From positions 248,001-312,000 of the forward strand of contig JACKCI010000001.1 in NCBI GenBank assembly GCA_020634155.1: a DNA stretch of 64,000 nucleotides. The letters are read 5' to 3'. Under the pieces are notes generated by a model, which made no database searches, was not told the DNA's origin, and worked only from the letters and a program-made list of their open reading frames with translations. Every line of letters starts with the position of its first letter. Positions within the stretch are counted from its first letter, which is position 1. The stretch is from Anaerolineales bacterium. Its GTDB lineage: Bacteria; Chloroflexota; Anaerolineae; Aggregatilineales; J027. Position numbers and translations under genes: made by a program. Positions 9,601-17,576 of the stretch are shown here, one piece after another.

Positions 9601-9743
9601 TCCTCAATCATGACTCCGAGTGTTAACAAACTGACAATCGCTGCAACCCCTGCACCGATACAAAACAACCCAAAGATAGTGCGTATACCATTCACCTTTA
9701 GGTCGTTGAATGAATGCTTGATGTAGAACTGCAATCGTTCCAT
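6645..9743 (-). CDS. Large ABC transporter permease with duplicated FtsX/MacB-like halves
   Basis: 1,032 residues. The N-terminal helix is followed by a large extracytoplasmic domain and an FtsX block with three helices (about 310-440; RRRTNEVAVLKTLGLKP is the family's coupling motif). A central very hydrophobic stretch of several helices spans about 460-620. A second copy then follows: helix, extracytoplasmic domain, and FtsX block with MERRREIAIMKAVGLQRR. Such proteins (MacB/LolE-like) move lipids, lipoproteins or peptides with a partner ATPase, or act as mechanotransmitters. The ATPase ends one base upstream (TAAATG junction). The central extra membrane region and fused double layout differ from single-unit MacB. 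Substrate unknown. Confidence 0.88.
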   Translation of the reverse strand: MERLQFYIKHSFNDLKVNGIRTIFGLFCIGAGVAAIVSLLTLGVMIEDTLSGGLQESNRGDIRHVPFAFGSDEDSEFDSNIDQAEDEGFVEDFSFTDEGKDRIIAWYANYFNVSPDVNCEADAPFCITYRYELGEASSGLFISSFGNGDSVNRITERFIVETDFYPLYGKVLSEDGKTLQEMIDPTSYAENETGDIVISRNHADLLHVEVGDSVRLNGVSKDFTVRGIVPTRTEGGLENLGAGILGYYYVDAQALDIFSDVEKVGYSQIYVRLDDPSQVDTIGEAFEDDYSFLGTITTSDLEDSNELIATVVTQLVSIMGLISMLIGGIGIINTMLVIVRRRTNEVAVLKTLGLKPDEISVLFLVEAVIMGILGSILGILLGFAMVFVIKGVAEAFLAQDLKFRIAASPMITGMIVGTLTTTIFGLLPTIAASQVRPATVLRPQDNIVPAAGRSRSFAAMIIVILALSAVTQGMLSQILDIDGLRLYASIASGIMGFLVGLALLIGGVSVGWAKQNIALRVLRWGVLLVGFPIVGAIVGNFLPAVFVMIAVVVIVSYLFVLLWLLIWAAGGGRIEELWPTMLILAFPLFWPLLPLLIVLVGPIWALGWVIQRWSFIDFKIAMRSMLANKGRGASTLVALVVGIFTLSLITMLVATIRTAFEDEVVDLVGGNLIAFVAGQGDSLKQLETKLEAGVDGVKSYGLTREYNIEYVSFTDASKNTTMTLEEIDAFLKDKSTDFEDFEALFDNDIDTLSARSVDANLPDVSFYAGRQLNQSDLNHPVIVVPYSRATEKLGYAVGDQITVRFVSSEDPRDKSEPITFTIVGLMDFRNGQFVTFGSNYYVPLDFLPVEQNMGIDPGSLSVIIDADEDKISSISSQLLEIPGVFVLETRVINDLLNKILDQFTNFPIIVAALALFTGGIVIANSVALSMMERRREIAIMKAVGLQRRRVLGMLLLENGLMGFVGGLIGVGISSIMLLSMLISLFDEELGKVIPYGTALLLMALCIGIALVAAIISVWGASSEKPLNVLRYE

Positions 9744-10514
9744 TTAGTTCGTCCCTACCGCTGACAACTCGCCTGTACTGCGTTTCTTATAAGCTTGCAC
9801 CGCCGCTAATTGGGCTGTTGAGCGAGCATCATCTTTGATAATCTGTCCATCATTGAGCGTGATGATGCGGTTCACCTGTGAGGCTACTTCGAGGTCATGG
9901 GTCACAATGATGACCGTTGTTCCCATCCGCTTTTGCACATCACGGAGGGCATTCATCACCACTGCGCTAGATTCAGAATCAAGGCTACCTGTTGGCTCAT
10001 CGGCTAGGAGCAATGGTGGCTCATTGGCGAGTGCCCGCGCAATAGCAACCCGTTGCTGCTGACCACCCGATAGCTGGTTGGGTCGATGGTGCATTCGATC
10101 TCCCATACCCAATAGGGTGAGAAGTTCCTTGGCACGCTTGTGTGGATTAAAACGCTTCTTACGTGCGAACTGAATAGGTAATGCCACGTTTTCGAGCGCG
10201 GTAAGGGTCGGTACAAGATTGAAGAATTGGAACACAAAGCCAATCTTCTCATTACGAACTCGTGTCAGGGCGTTCTCATCAAGGTTAGTAACATTCTGAC
10301 CATCGATATGAATTGTGCCACTGGTTGGGGTATCCAAGCCGCCGATTAGCCCGAGAAGGGTCGATTTACCACTCCCTGACGGACCGATAATCCCCAGAAA
10401 TTCGCCACGTTCAACCGAGAATGTTACGCCTCGTAGGGCATGCACGACGACTTTGCCCATATTGATGTCTTTATGTAAATTCTCGGTTTGCAGCACATAT
10501 TGGTTTTGTGACAT
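9744..10514 (-). CDS. ABC transporter ATP-binding protein (MacB/LolD-like)
   Basis: 256 residues from ATG at 10514, chosen because AGGAGA lies six bases upstream; the open frame runs further 5' without support. Walker A is GPSGSGKST, signature LSGGQQQR, Walker B LLLADEPTGSLD, H-loop VTHD. The FFNLVPTLTALENV Q-loop region is typical of the LolD/MacB/FtsE group. It forms an operon with the FtsX-type permease whose ATG follows its stop directly. Confidence 0.92.
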   Translation of the reverse strand: MSQNQYVLQTENLHKDINMGKVVVHALRGVTFSVERGEFLGIIGPSGSGKSTLLGLIGGLDTPTSGTIHIDGQNVTNLDENALTRVRNEKIGFVFQFFNLVPTLTALENVALPIQFARKKRFNPHKRAKELLTLLGMGDRMHHRPNQLSGGQQQRVAIARALANEPPLLLADEPTGSLDSESSAVVMNALRDVQKRMGTTVIIVTHDLEVASQVNRIITLNDGQIIKDDARSTAQLAAVQAYKKRSTGELSAVGTN

Positions 10515-10622
10515 TGACAGTCTCCTAATGATTTTCCCTAAACCAACAATACGTAATTGTAACAGATATGGTTGCAATAGAACGTTTTTGGGTAAACTAA
10601 ACGTGTTTAGGAGTAAAAAGCG

Positions 10623-11678
10623 ATGACAATTCTTGTGTTGGTGGTTGCCTTGATTTTTGCGGTGGGTGTGACCCCTCTTATTCGCCAACTAGCCCTGCGA
10701 CTCAATTTTGTAGCTATTCCGCGCAAAGACCGCGCCCATCAACAGCCTACCCCGCTTATGGGAGGAGTTGCCCTTTATATTAGTCTAGCGGGTGCCATGA
10801 TTCTATTATCTATAGCATCAATGATTGAACCTGAGCGCGACGCATCCATTAGCCTTGGAGAACTCTATGTAATCTTGCTGGTGGGGACCGTCATTGCGTT
10901 GATTGGGTTGTGGGATGATTGGCGGAGTCTGCCACCGAAGTTTAAGGCATTACTGCAACTCATCCCGATTGTTGTTTTACCTGCAATGACGTCCATCAAA
11001 ATTCAGATGCAACTACCCGATATACTCAATTTTGTTTTGACTGTCTTATGGTTTATGTATATTGTGAATGCTTTTAACTATATGGATAACATGGATGGCA
11101 CGGCAGCGATGGTGGCAACGGTGGCCGCGATGTTCTTTACTGTCATTTCAGCTATCAACGACCAGTTTGTATTGGCGGCACTGGCGGCAGCGATTGCAGG
11201 AACATCCTTTGGATTTTTACGCTACAATCTATTTACTTCAACCCAAATGATTTTTATGGGCGATTCCGGCTCACTTTTCTTGGGGTTCTTGTTGGCTGTA
11301 ATTGGAATTAAGTTGCGATTTCCGGCTGAAAGCCCTTGGATTACGTGGCCTATACCTGTGTTGGTGCTTGGTGTGATTATCTTTGATACAGGCCTTGTGT
11401 TTATCTCGCGGACACGCCGAGGCCAGAGCTTTTTTCAAGGGGGAACCGACCATCTATCGCACCGCCTATCTCGTCTGGGCTTAGATCGCTATGGGGTACC
11501 CTTTGCTCTGGGGTTGGTTAACGCCGCGCTAGGGTGTGTAGCATTGCTGATTATGCAAAGCACCCTCATCAACTCATTAGCGGCTCAAGTGCTGGTCGCT
11601 ATTATTGGGTTGTACCTGCTATATAAACTAGAGTTTATCGCCAGCTACGAGTTCATTACAGGCAAATCACGCCAATAG
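10623..11678 (+). CDS. Polyprenyl-phosphate sugar-1-phosphate transferase (WecA/TagO/MraY superfamily)
   Basis: Integral membrane enzyme with about ten helices that transfers a sugar-1-phosphate, usually N-acetylhexosamine-1-P, from a UDP-sugar to undecaprenyl phosphate, starting a glycan. Family signatures: HQQPTPLMGG, the Asp-rich NAFNYMDNMDGTAAM, FMGDSGSLFLGF and, late, DHLSHRL replacing the MraY HHH motif, which points to the WecA/TagO subgroup. AGGAG precedes ATG by nine bases. The 3' end overlaps the convergent glycosyltransferase by 12 bases. The acceptor glycan is unknown. Confidence 0.88.
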   Translation: MTILVLVVALIFAVGVTPLIRQLALRLNFVAIPRKDRAHQQPTPLMGGVALYISLAGAMILLSIASMIEPERDASISLGELYVILLVGTVIALIGLWDDWRSLPPKFKALLQLIPIVVLPAMTSIKIQMQLPDILNFVLTVLWFMYIVNAFNYMDNMDGTAAMVATVAAMFFTVISAINDQFVLAALAAAIAGTSFGFLRYNLFTSTQMIFMGDSGSLFLGFLLAVIGIKLRFPAESPWITWPIPVLVLGVIIFDTGLVFISRTRRGQSFFQGGTDHLSHRLSRLGLDRYGVPFALGLVNAALGCVALLIMQSTLINSLAAQVLVAIIGLYLLYKLEFIASYEFITGKSRQ

Positions 11679-12824
11679 ACTTCTGTAGAGTTGATCAATA
11701 TCTTTCATAAAGCGCTCAAGACTGTAGCGCTCTAGCGCCGTCATTTGTGCTTCTTGTGTAGAAGGATGATTGCCGTCCAGCACCCTTATCAAAGCATCGG
11801 CAAAAGCTTTTGGGTCATGGGCTGGTGTAAGTGTGCCAAGACTCCCACCGCCTAAAACATCCGGCACCCCACCGACCGCCGTTGCAACCACTGGAATCCC
11901 AGCAGCCATCGCCTCAATGATGGACACGGGAGTTCCTTCATTGTTGGAAGTTAACGCGAGGATGTCTATGGTGTGCAGTAAAGGCGCAAGGTCTTTGACC
12001 CACCCAATAAATGTGACATAAGATTGAAGATTGAGGGACTCCACTTGTTGCTCAAGGCCAGCATGGAGTTCGCCATCACCAACCACTACAAAATGCACGT
12101 CTTGGCGCTGTAGAATGACCTGATGCGCTGCTTCAAGAAACAGAGCATGGTTTTTGATATCAACAAGCCGTCCTACAATGCCAATTAACTTGGATGATAC
12201 TGGTAAGTTGTAGTGTTGGCGGATAGCGGCGGGGTCTTGGCTTGTGGGTTGAGCAAAAACACCCAAATCAATCCCAAGCGGTAGCACCACAAAGCGCTCT
12301 TGAGATGCAATATGGTAATGTTCCACCAATTCATCGCGCAGACTGGGGCTAATGGTAATTAAACGGCTACTGAGTTTGGCACAGCCACGCTCTAACCACA
12401 AAAACAAGCATGTCTTAGCTTTGCCAAAATAACCATGAAACACATGGCCGTGAAAGGTATGAACGCGGACAGGTACCCGCGCCAGCCATGCCGCAATGCG
12501 CCCAACAAATCCCGCTTTGGCTGTGTGAGTATGAACAACATGGGGTTTATAGGTTCGCATCAATCGATACAGCTTGACAATTGTCTTGGCATCCCGAATG
12601 GGTGATATACTGCGACCTAAGTCGGGGATGATATAAGGCGTAATGCCCTTTTCATCAGCTAAATAGACCATATCACCCTCATGGGGATCGATTTGACCGC
12701 ATACTAACATGGTTTTGTAGCTAGGTGGGCCAAAATGCTCGGTTAATAAGATAACGTGGGCAGCTGGGCCACCCACGTTGAGTCGTGCAATCACTTGCAT
12801 AATACGGAGCGGTTCTGAAGTCAT
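11667..12824 (-). CDS. Glycosyltransferase family 4
   Basis: GT-B fold retaining glycosyltransferase. The N-terminal acceptor domain begins MQVIARLNVGGPAAHVI (GT4 Gly-rich loop) and contains VVHTHTAKAGFVGR. The donor domain has GIVGRLVDIKNHALFLEA, FVVVGDGEL and the E-x7-E region EGTPVSIIEAMAAGIPVVAT. The length of 385 is typical. It starts six bases after the upstream peroxidase/beta-helix gene and may act with the neighbouring WecA-like transferase in surface glycan assembly (inference from proximity and convergent order). Confidence 0.9.
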   Translation of the reverse strand: MTSEPLRIMQVIARLNVGGPAAHVILLTEHFGPPSYKTMLVCGQIDPHEGDMVYLADEKGITPYIIPDLGRSISPIRDAKTIVKLYRLMRTYKPHVVHTHTAKAGFVGRIAAWLARVPVRVHTFHGHVFHGYFGKAKTCLFLWLERGCAKLSSRLITISPSLRDELVEHYHIASQERFVVLPLGIDLGVFAQPTSQDPAAIRQHYNLPVSSKLIGIVGRLVDIKNHALFLEAAHQVILQRQDVHFVVVGDGELHAGLEQQVESLNLQSYVTFIGWVKDLAPLLHTIDILALTSNNEGTPVSIIEAMAAGIPVVATAVGGVPDVLGGGSLGTLTPAHDPKAFADALIRVLDGNHPSTQEAQMTALERYSLERFMKDIDQLYRSLLA

Positions 12825-12830
12825 GAATAT

Positions 12831-15176
12831 CTAGAAGCGCTTTCCGACAAAGTTGACAACTTGGAAATAGCTGCGTTCCACTACACCAAGCCAGTTCTTA
12901 CCCGGTAGTATAGGCGGGAAGCGCGAGGCGTCTGATTCATCCCAATGGTTACCGAAACCACGCGCATCCCATAACAAATCGGCACCCGGTAAGCCTGCGT
13001 CTTTGACGGCCTGATCTGGATCATCCCCGTTATCTTTGAAGTGGTTATCATGGATATAGTTATGCTCAGACAATGGTCCAACGTCTCCAATTTCATCTGG
13101 TTCATAGGCTTGGTACATAGACACCAAAGCTATCCCAAAACTGCGATTGCCTTCAATGCGATTATTGTAGATTTCCGAATAATCGCTACCCATGACGAAA
13201 ATACCCGACCCAATCGGGATTTTACCAACCACCGACCCCGGTGTAGCATCATCCTTGGGGCGATTATTGCCATGCACGTAATTGTCGTAGACATGAATAT
13301 CACGCGAGACCCGTGAATGAAGATTAGGCAACATGAAGACAAGAATACCGCCTGTATTGTTCCATGTCTCATTGGCATACACATCGGCATTATAGGAATT
13401 CTCAATCTCGATGCCAGTTACATTATCATAGGCGAGGTTGTTGCGGACAATAATATCTTCAGATTGTCCAACATAGATACCTGCATCGGTGGTCAAGGTT
13501 GCAATTGAGCATTCAACCAGAACACCTGTACTGCGGACGGGGTAAACTCCATACAAGCCTGTGTTTTCAGTATAGAGATGGCGGAGGGTTGTTTGGGTGA
13601 CGCCTTCGACTAGTACCCCATTACCTGTGTAGTTGCGAACAACGAAATACTCCATTGTGAAATTATGCCCAGACGCGATGATACCATCGGTTAAATCTTT
13701 AGTGCCGTCGTTATCAATATCCCCATCCAATATAGGCCATTCTGGTTCATTAGTAGGCCATACTCCGTTCTCTTGAACTGGACAGGCATCGGGTTCGTTT
13801 TCAATTAACCCGCGCAATGTAATATCGTTAAGGTCGATCACCACCCGTTCATGATAAACACGCGGCGGGACAAGGATAGTGTCACCGACTTCGGCACAAT
13901 CGATAGCTTGTTGCAGCGTCTGGTTATCTCCAACAGTGACGGTCCGCGTCTCGCTATCTCGTAAGCACTCAGAGCGTTCATCGGGGGCCGCCGTCGTTTC
14001 AGCAATAACCGCACGAGCAGGGTTATCTATTGGCTCGATTGGTGATAGGCCTGACGGAACCGCATCGGGCAGTAGGATATGACCAGCCTCATCGACATAA
14101 CTGACCTGCTCCCACATTGATTCAGGGATAGTCTCATCGGTAAGCGCATAGAGAAAGGCGATCAAGTCCTCAATTTCTTGGTCGTTGAGCTTAAAGCCGG
14201 GCGCAATTACGCGGTCAACGGTAGCTGCCTCAAAACCAGCACCGGGGCCGCCCCCATCACGATAAAAATCGATGACATCTTCAAGCGATGTGAAATAGCC
14301 GTTGTGCATATAAGGGCCAGAAAGTGCCACATTCCGCAGGGTGGGAACCCGAAACGCATAATCTACACTATTCTCGTCAATAGCACCGTGCCCTGTATCA
14401 TCCCCATCAGGCACGCCGATGACCTTGAAGGCATCAGATTTAAAGGTTGGCGCACTATGGCATTCAAAGCAACGGGTGGCTGCCGAGCGAAAAATGCCCA
14501 AGCCGCGGCGCTGTTGTGCGGTAAGTGCGGTGAAATCGCCCCCTGCATAAGCATCAAAAGCGGCCCCATCGCTGATCAAGGTACGCTCAAAGGCAACAAT
14601 GGCGCTGATGACATTATCGCTGGTAATCCCGTCCTCAAAAAGCGCATCAAATAAAGGAGGGTATGCTTCTATGGCATTCAGTTCGTTTACTAATGCGTCT
14701 AAATTTTGATTCATTTCATTCGGCGCAGTCAGGGGGACAATCATCTGCTCTTCGAGACTAGAAGCTCGTCCATCCCAGAAGAAAAATGTATTGTAGGCCA
14801 CATTCCAGAGTGTCGGTGCATTACGGTTGATTTCCTCACCTGTAGGGCCAACGGCTACTGGTTTTCCATCGCTGAAGCCTAGATCAGGGTGATGGCAATG
14901 GGCGCATGAATAGGTGTTATCACCTGAAAGCACCGGGTCAAAAAAGAGGGTGTAACCAAGATTGGCAAGTTCAAAGTCCACTGACGGCGCATCCGGCCAA
15001 GGACGCAACAATCCAGTCCATGATGGCTCGATATTTGAGGCCCCCATACCCCAATCCTCCTTCGCTAGATCGGGGTCAGCCTCGACAGGGAGCGCGGCAA
15101 GAATACCACATGCTGCGAGCAGCAAGAGGTCTATGGCTATAAACAAAACAAGTGTCCAGCGTGGCAGGCGTTTCAT
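12831..15176 (-). CDS. Di-haem cytochrome c peroxidase-like domain fused to right-handed beta-helix, lipoprotein
   Basis: 781 residues. The N-terminus has a hydrophobic segment with lipobox LLLAACG. Residues about 50-350 form a CcpA/MauG-like domain with two haem c motifs, CAHCH near residue 95 and CFECH near 238, plus GPYMHNGYF carrying a possible axial Met. Residues about 410-740 are NosD/beta-helix-like with repeated short turns (GITLRG-, VVRNYTGNGVLVEG-, IYVGQSEDIIVRNN-type coils) and several NxxYxN steps. The mature protein would be anchored outside the membrane. AAGG precedes ATG by eight bases. It follows a mono-haem cytochrome c gene by 13 bases, so electrons probably flow between the two. 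Substrate unknown; the beta-helix may bind polysaccharide. Confidence 0.85.
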   Translation of the reverse strand: MKRLPRWTLVLFIAIDLLLLAACGILAALPVEADPDLAKEDWGMGASNIEPSWTGLLRPWPDAPSVDFELANLGYTLFFDPVLSGDNTYSCAHCHHPDLGFSDGKPVAVGPTGEEINRNAPTLWNVAYNTFFFWDGRASSLEEQMIVPLTAPNEMNQNLDALVNELNAIEAYPPLFDALFEDGITSDNVISAIVAFERTLISDGAAFDAYAGGDFTALTAQQRRGLGIFRSAATRCFECHSAPTFKSDAFKVIGVPDGDDTGHGAIDENSVDYAFRVPTLRNVALSGPYMHNGYFTSLEDVIDFYRDGGGPGAGFEAATVDRVIAPGFKLNDQEIEDLIAFLYALTDETIPESMWEQVSYVDEAGHILLPDAVPSGLSPIEPIDNPARAVIAETTAAPDERSECLRDSETRTVTVGDNQTLQQAIDCAEVGDTILVPPRVYHERVVIDLNDITLRGLIENEPDACPVQENGVWPTNEPEWPILDGDIDNDGTKDLTDGIIASGHNFTMEYFVVRNYTGNGVLVEGVTQTTLRHLYTENTGLYGVYPVRSTGVLVECSIATLTTDAGIYVGQSEDIIVRNNLAYDNVTGIEIENSYNADVYANETWNNTGGILVFMLPNLHSRVSRDIHVYDNYVHGNNRPKDDATPGSVVGKIPIGSGIFVMGSDYSEIYNNRIEGNRSFGIALVSMYQAYEPDEIGDVGPLSEHNYIHDNHFKDNGDDPDQAVKDAGLPGADLLWDARGFGNHWDESDASRFPPILPGKNWLGVVERSYFQVVNFVGKRF

Positions 15177-15189
15177 CAGATTTACCTTA

Positions 15190-15570
15190 CTACTTGAGTG
15201 TCAATAAATAAGCGATGAGGTAATTAACATCCTCAGATGTCAGCGTAGAGCCAAAATTCTGCTGCATAGACCCAGCCTGAAATGAATCAACCAGATAATT
15301 ATCTGGATAGAGTATTGATTCCCTTATATAGTCCTCTGCTGACAAATCAAGAACGCGCTTGCTTGCTCGTGTAGCGATACCGTCTAAAGATGGCCCCACC
15401 ACAATACGATCGCCTTTCACGGCATGGCACGTTGCACAGTGGGTGCTAAATAGTATCTGCCCTCTGCCCGCATCACTGTTGGGATCAATCTTAGTTTCTG
15501 TTGGTGTATCATTGCTTGAACAAGCGGCAAGCAAACAAACAATGAGTAGAACAATCCATTTCCCTTGCAT
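15190..15570 (-). CDS. Mono-haem cytochrome c lipoprotein
   Basis: From ATG 15570 the protein starts MQGKWIVLLIVCLLAACSS, a lipoprotein signal with lipobox LAAC. One haem motif CATCH is followed by a class I cytochrome pattern (GPSLDGIATRASKRV) and a likely axial Met in GSMQQNF. It lies immediately upstream of the peroxidase/beta-helix gene and is a probable electron donor or acceptor for it. The open frame extends 19 codons further 5', but that segment lacks signal-peptide character. Confidence 0.85.
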   Translation of the reverse strand: MQGKWIVLLIVCLLAACSSNDTPTETKIDPNSDAGRGQILFSTHCATCHAVKGDRIVVGPSLDGIATRASKRVLDLSAEDYIRESILYPDNYLVDSFQAGSMQQNFGSTLTSEDVNYLIAYLLTLK

Positions 15571-15714
15571 GTTTTCTGTGAACCCCCTATCAGCGCCAAA
15601 GTGTAACACAGGCAATGCAACATGCAAATAGGTGTTGTTGCGGCGTGGTTGCGTAGCCTAGCGGTTGATTTTCAAATCGCTATTTCGGCTATGGTTAAAA
15701 AAAGGAGATTACCC

Positions 15715-16737
15715 ATGCGAACCAGCATTCTCATTCTAATCATTGTTCTCACCATGACAGCCCTTATCCCTGAGCCATCGGCAGAGGCGACAGGCTTGGT
15801 TGGTCATCCATCTTGTGCAGCCATCACCCGCGAAACACCCATGACGCCAGAGTGCCAAGCATTGATTGCAGCACATCCCACGCCCAATGTTTCACTGGTG
15901 CCTGTCGATTTTGGCGTGGTCAGTGATACCCGTTTCCTGCGTTTTGTCGAAGATGAAGTCACTCTATTTGATGCTCCCAATGGTAACCCTGTTGAGACTG
16001 TTGTAACGGGCTATACCTACGTGACTCCTGTCGAGGTACGTGATGGCTGGGCCAAACTATCTAGTGGGGCATGGGTATCATTGAATGATGCTCGTTTTAC
16101 ATCGCCTTCAATCATAAGTGGAGTGCTATTAAACGGAGCCTTGGATATGCCCATTGCATGGATTTTATGGGAACACGATGCTACCACCACTCCAGCAGGA
16201 TTGTCCGACCGTGAGCATGGGCATCTTGAGCGGTACCAAGTCGTCAATATCTACGCGACGGTCAATGTCAACGGCTGGAACTGGTATCTGATTGGCCCTA
16301 ACCAGTGGACGAACCAGAAAAATGTCAGTGTTGTATATCCCACTCCACCCGCTAGTTATGATGGGCGTTGGGTTGGCGTCAACTTGTATGAGCAAAATCT
16401 GGTCGCCTATGAAAACAATCGGCCTGTGATGGCAGCACTGGTCTCATCAGGTTTAAAGAATGGGCGTTGGGATACACCTACTGGGACTTTTCATATTGGA
16501 GTACGTTTGGAAGCTGACCGCATGAGTGGGGCCGAGGGCCAAGCGGATTTTTATTCACTCGACCAAGTACCTTACGCCCAGTATTTTAACGGCCTGATTA
16601 GCCTGCATGGTACCTATTGGCACAGCAGCTTCGGATACCCACACAGTCATGGCTGCGTTAACCTCTCTATCAGCGACTCTAAGTGGTTATTTGACTGGCT
16701 GAGTGCTGGGTCTATTGTGTATGTTTATGAAGGTTAG
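15715..16737 (+). CDS. L,D-transpeptidase (YkuD domain), secreted
   Basis: Signal peptide (SILILIIVLTMTALIPEPSAEA), an SH3-like middle region and a C-terminal YkuD domain. The catalytic motif is complete: HGTYWHS, then SHGCVNLS with the nucleophilic Cys near residue 313. Such enzymes make 3-3 peptidoglycan cross-links or attach proteins to peptidoglycan outside the membrane. Start ATG 15715 is fixed by AAGGAGA with a short spacer; the frame runs upstream to 15622 without support. It diverges from the cytochrome c operon. Confidence 0.9.
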   Translation: MRTSILILIIVLTMTALIPEPSAEATGLVGHPSCAAITRETPMTPECQALIAAHPTPNVSLVPVDFGVVSDTRFLRFVEDEVTLFDAPNGNPVETVVTGYTYVTPVEVRDGWAKLSSGAWVSLNDARFTSPSIISGVLLNGALDMPIAWILWEHDATTTPAGLSDREHGHLERYQVVNIYATVNVNGWNWYLIGPNQWTNQKNVSVVYPTPPASYDGRWVGVNLYEQNLVAYENNRPVMAALVSSGLKNGRWDTPTGTFHIGVRLEADRMSGAEGQADFYSLDQVPYAQYFNGLISLHGTYWHSSFGYPHSHGCVNLSISDSKWLFDWLSAGSIVYVYEG

Positions 16738-16772
16738 CGTTTTTACGGTACACTCAGCATCAGGAGGGTATC

Positions 16773-17576
16773 GTGAAACGACTAGCGTGGTTAACCGACA
16801 TTCATTTGGAGTTTCTTCAGCCTGAGCAGATTGAAGCTTTTCTCAAAACAGTACACACCACTAACCCTGATTATGTACTCGTCGGCGGGGACATTGGGGG
16901 CCACAGGCTTATGGGTATCTTGGAGATGATCGAATTCAGTCTCCAAGTACCCATTTATTTCGTCTTGGGCAATCACGACTATTATAACCACTCCATTGCT
17001 GCCGTCCGCGATGCAGTACGCACTTTATCACTGGTTTCAGCTTATCTTCACTGGCTGCCTTTATGTGATGTTGTCCAACTCACCGAGCAAATCGGCTTAG
17101 TTGGGCATGGGGGCTGGTCAGATGGTGGCTATGGCGATTTTATGAGTTCATCCGTGATGCTCAACGATTATATTTATATTCGGGAACTACGCGGCTTGAG
17201 CAAATCTGAGCGTCTGGCTGCATTACAGCAACTTGGTGAGGAAGGCGCTAATCATATCCGAAAGGTCTTGCCCTTGGCATTGGAACGCTTTCAACAGGTT
17301 TTTGTCGTAACCCATTCACCACCCTTTATTGAAGCAACTTGGCATGAGAACAAAACACCCCAACCAGACGACCCTTATCTTCCGCATTTTAGCTGTAAAG
17401 CAATTGGGGATGCACTACTAGAGATTGTGCCGCAGTTCCCCCACCGTCAGGTGACGGTCTTGTGCGGCCATACCCATTCGAGTGGGCAGGCCCAGATACG
17501 CGACAATTTACAGGTCTTGACCCAAGGTGCTGAATACAATAACCCACAGATAGCCCGACTGTTTGAGGTTGAATGA
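16773..17576 (+). CDS. Calcineurin-like metallophosphoesterase
   Basis: Dimetal phosphoesterase with all family motifs: DIHLEF at residues 9-14, GGDIGG, GNHDYY, THSPP and CGHTHSSG. GTG start supported by AGGAGGG five bases upstream. The substrate cannot be read from the sequence. It overlaps coaBC by four bases (ATGA), so the two are translationally coupled; whether it serves CoA metabolism, for example as a phosphatase, is speculation. Confidence 0.88.
   Translation: MKRLAWLTDIHLEFLQPEQIEAFLKTVHTTNPDYVLVGGDIGGHRLMGILEMIEFSLQVPIYFVLGNHDYYNHSIAAVRDAVRTLSLVSAYLHWLPLCDVVQLTEQIGLVGHGGWSDGGYGDFMSSSVMLNDYIYIRELRGLSKSERLAALQQLGEEGANHIRKVLPLALERFQQVFVVTHSPPFIEATWHENKTPQPDDPYLPHFSCKAIGDALLEIVPQFPHRQVTVLCGHTHSSGQAQIRDNLQVLTQGAEYNNPQIARLFEVE

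Noticed and set aside
14178..14654. Plus-strand frame of 158 codons
   Set aside because: Antisense to the haem domain of the peroxidase/beta-helix gene; no domain pattern of its own.
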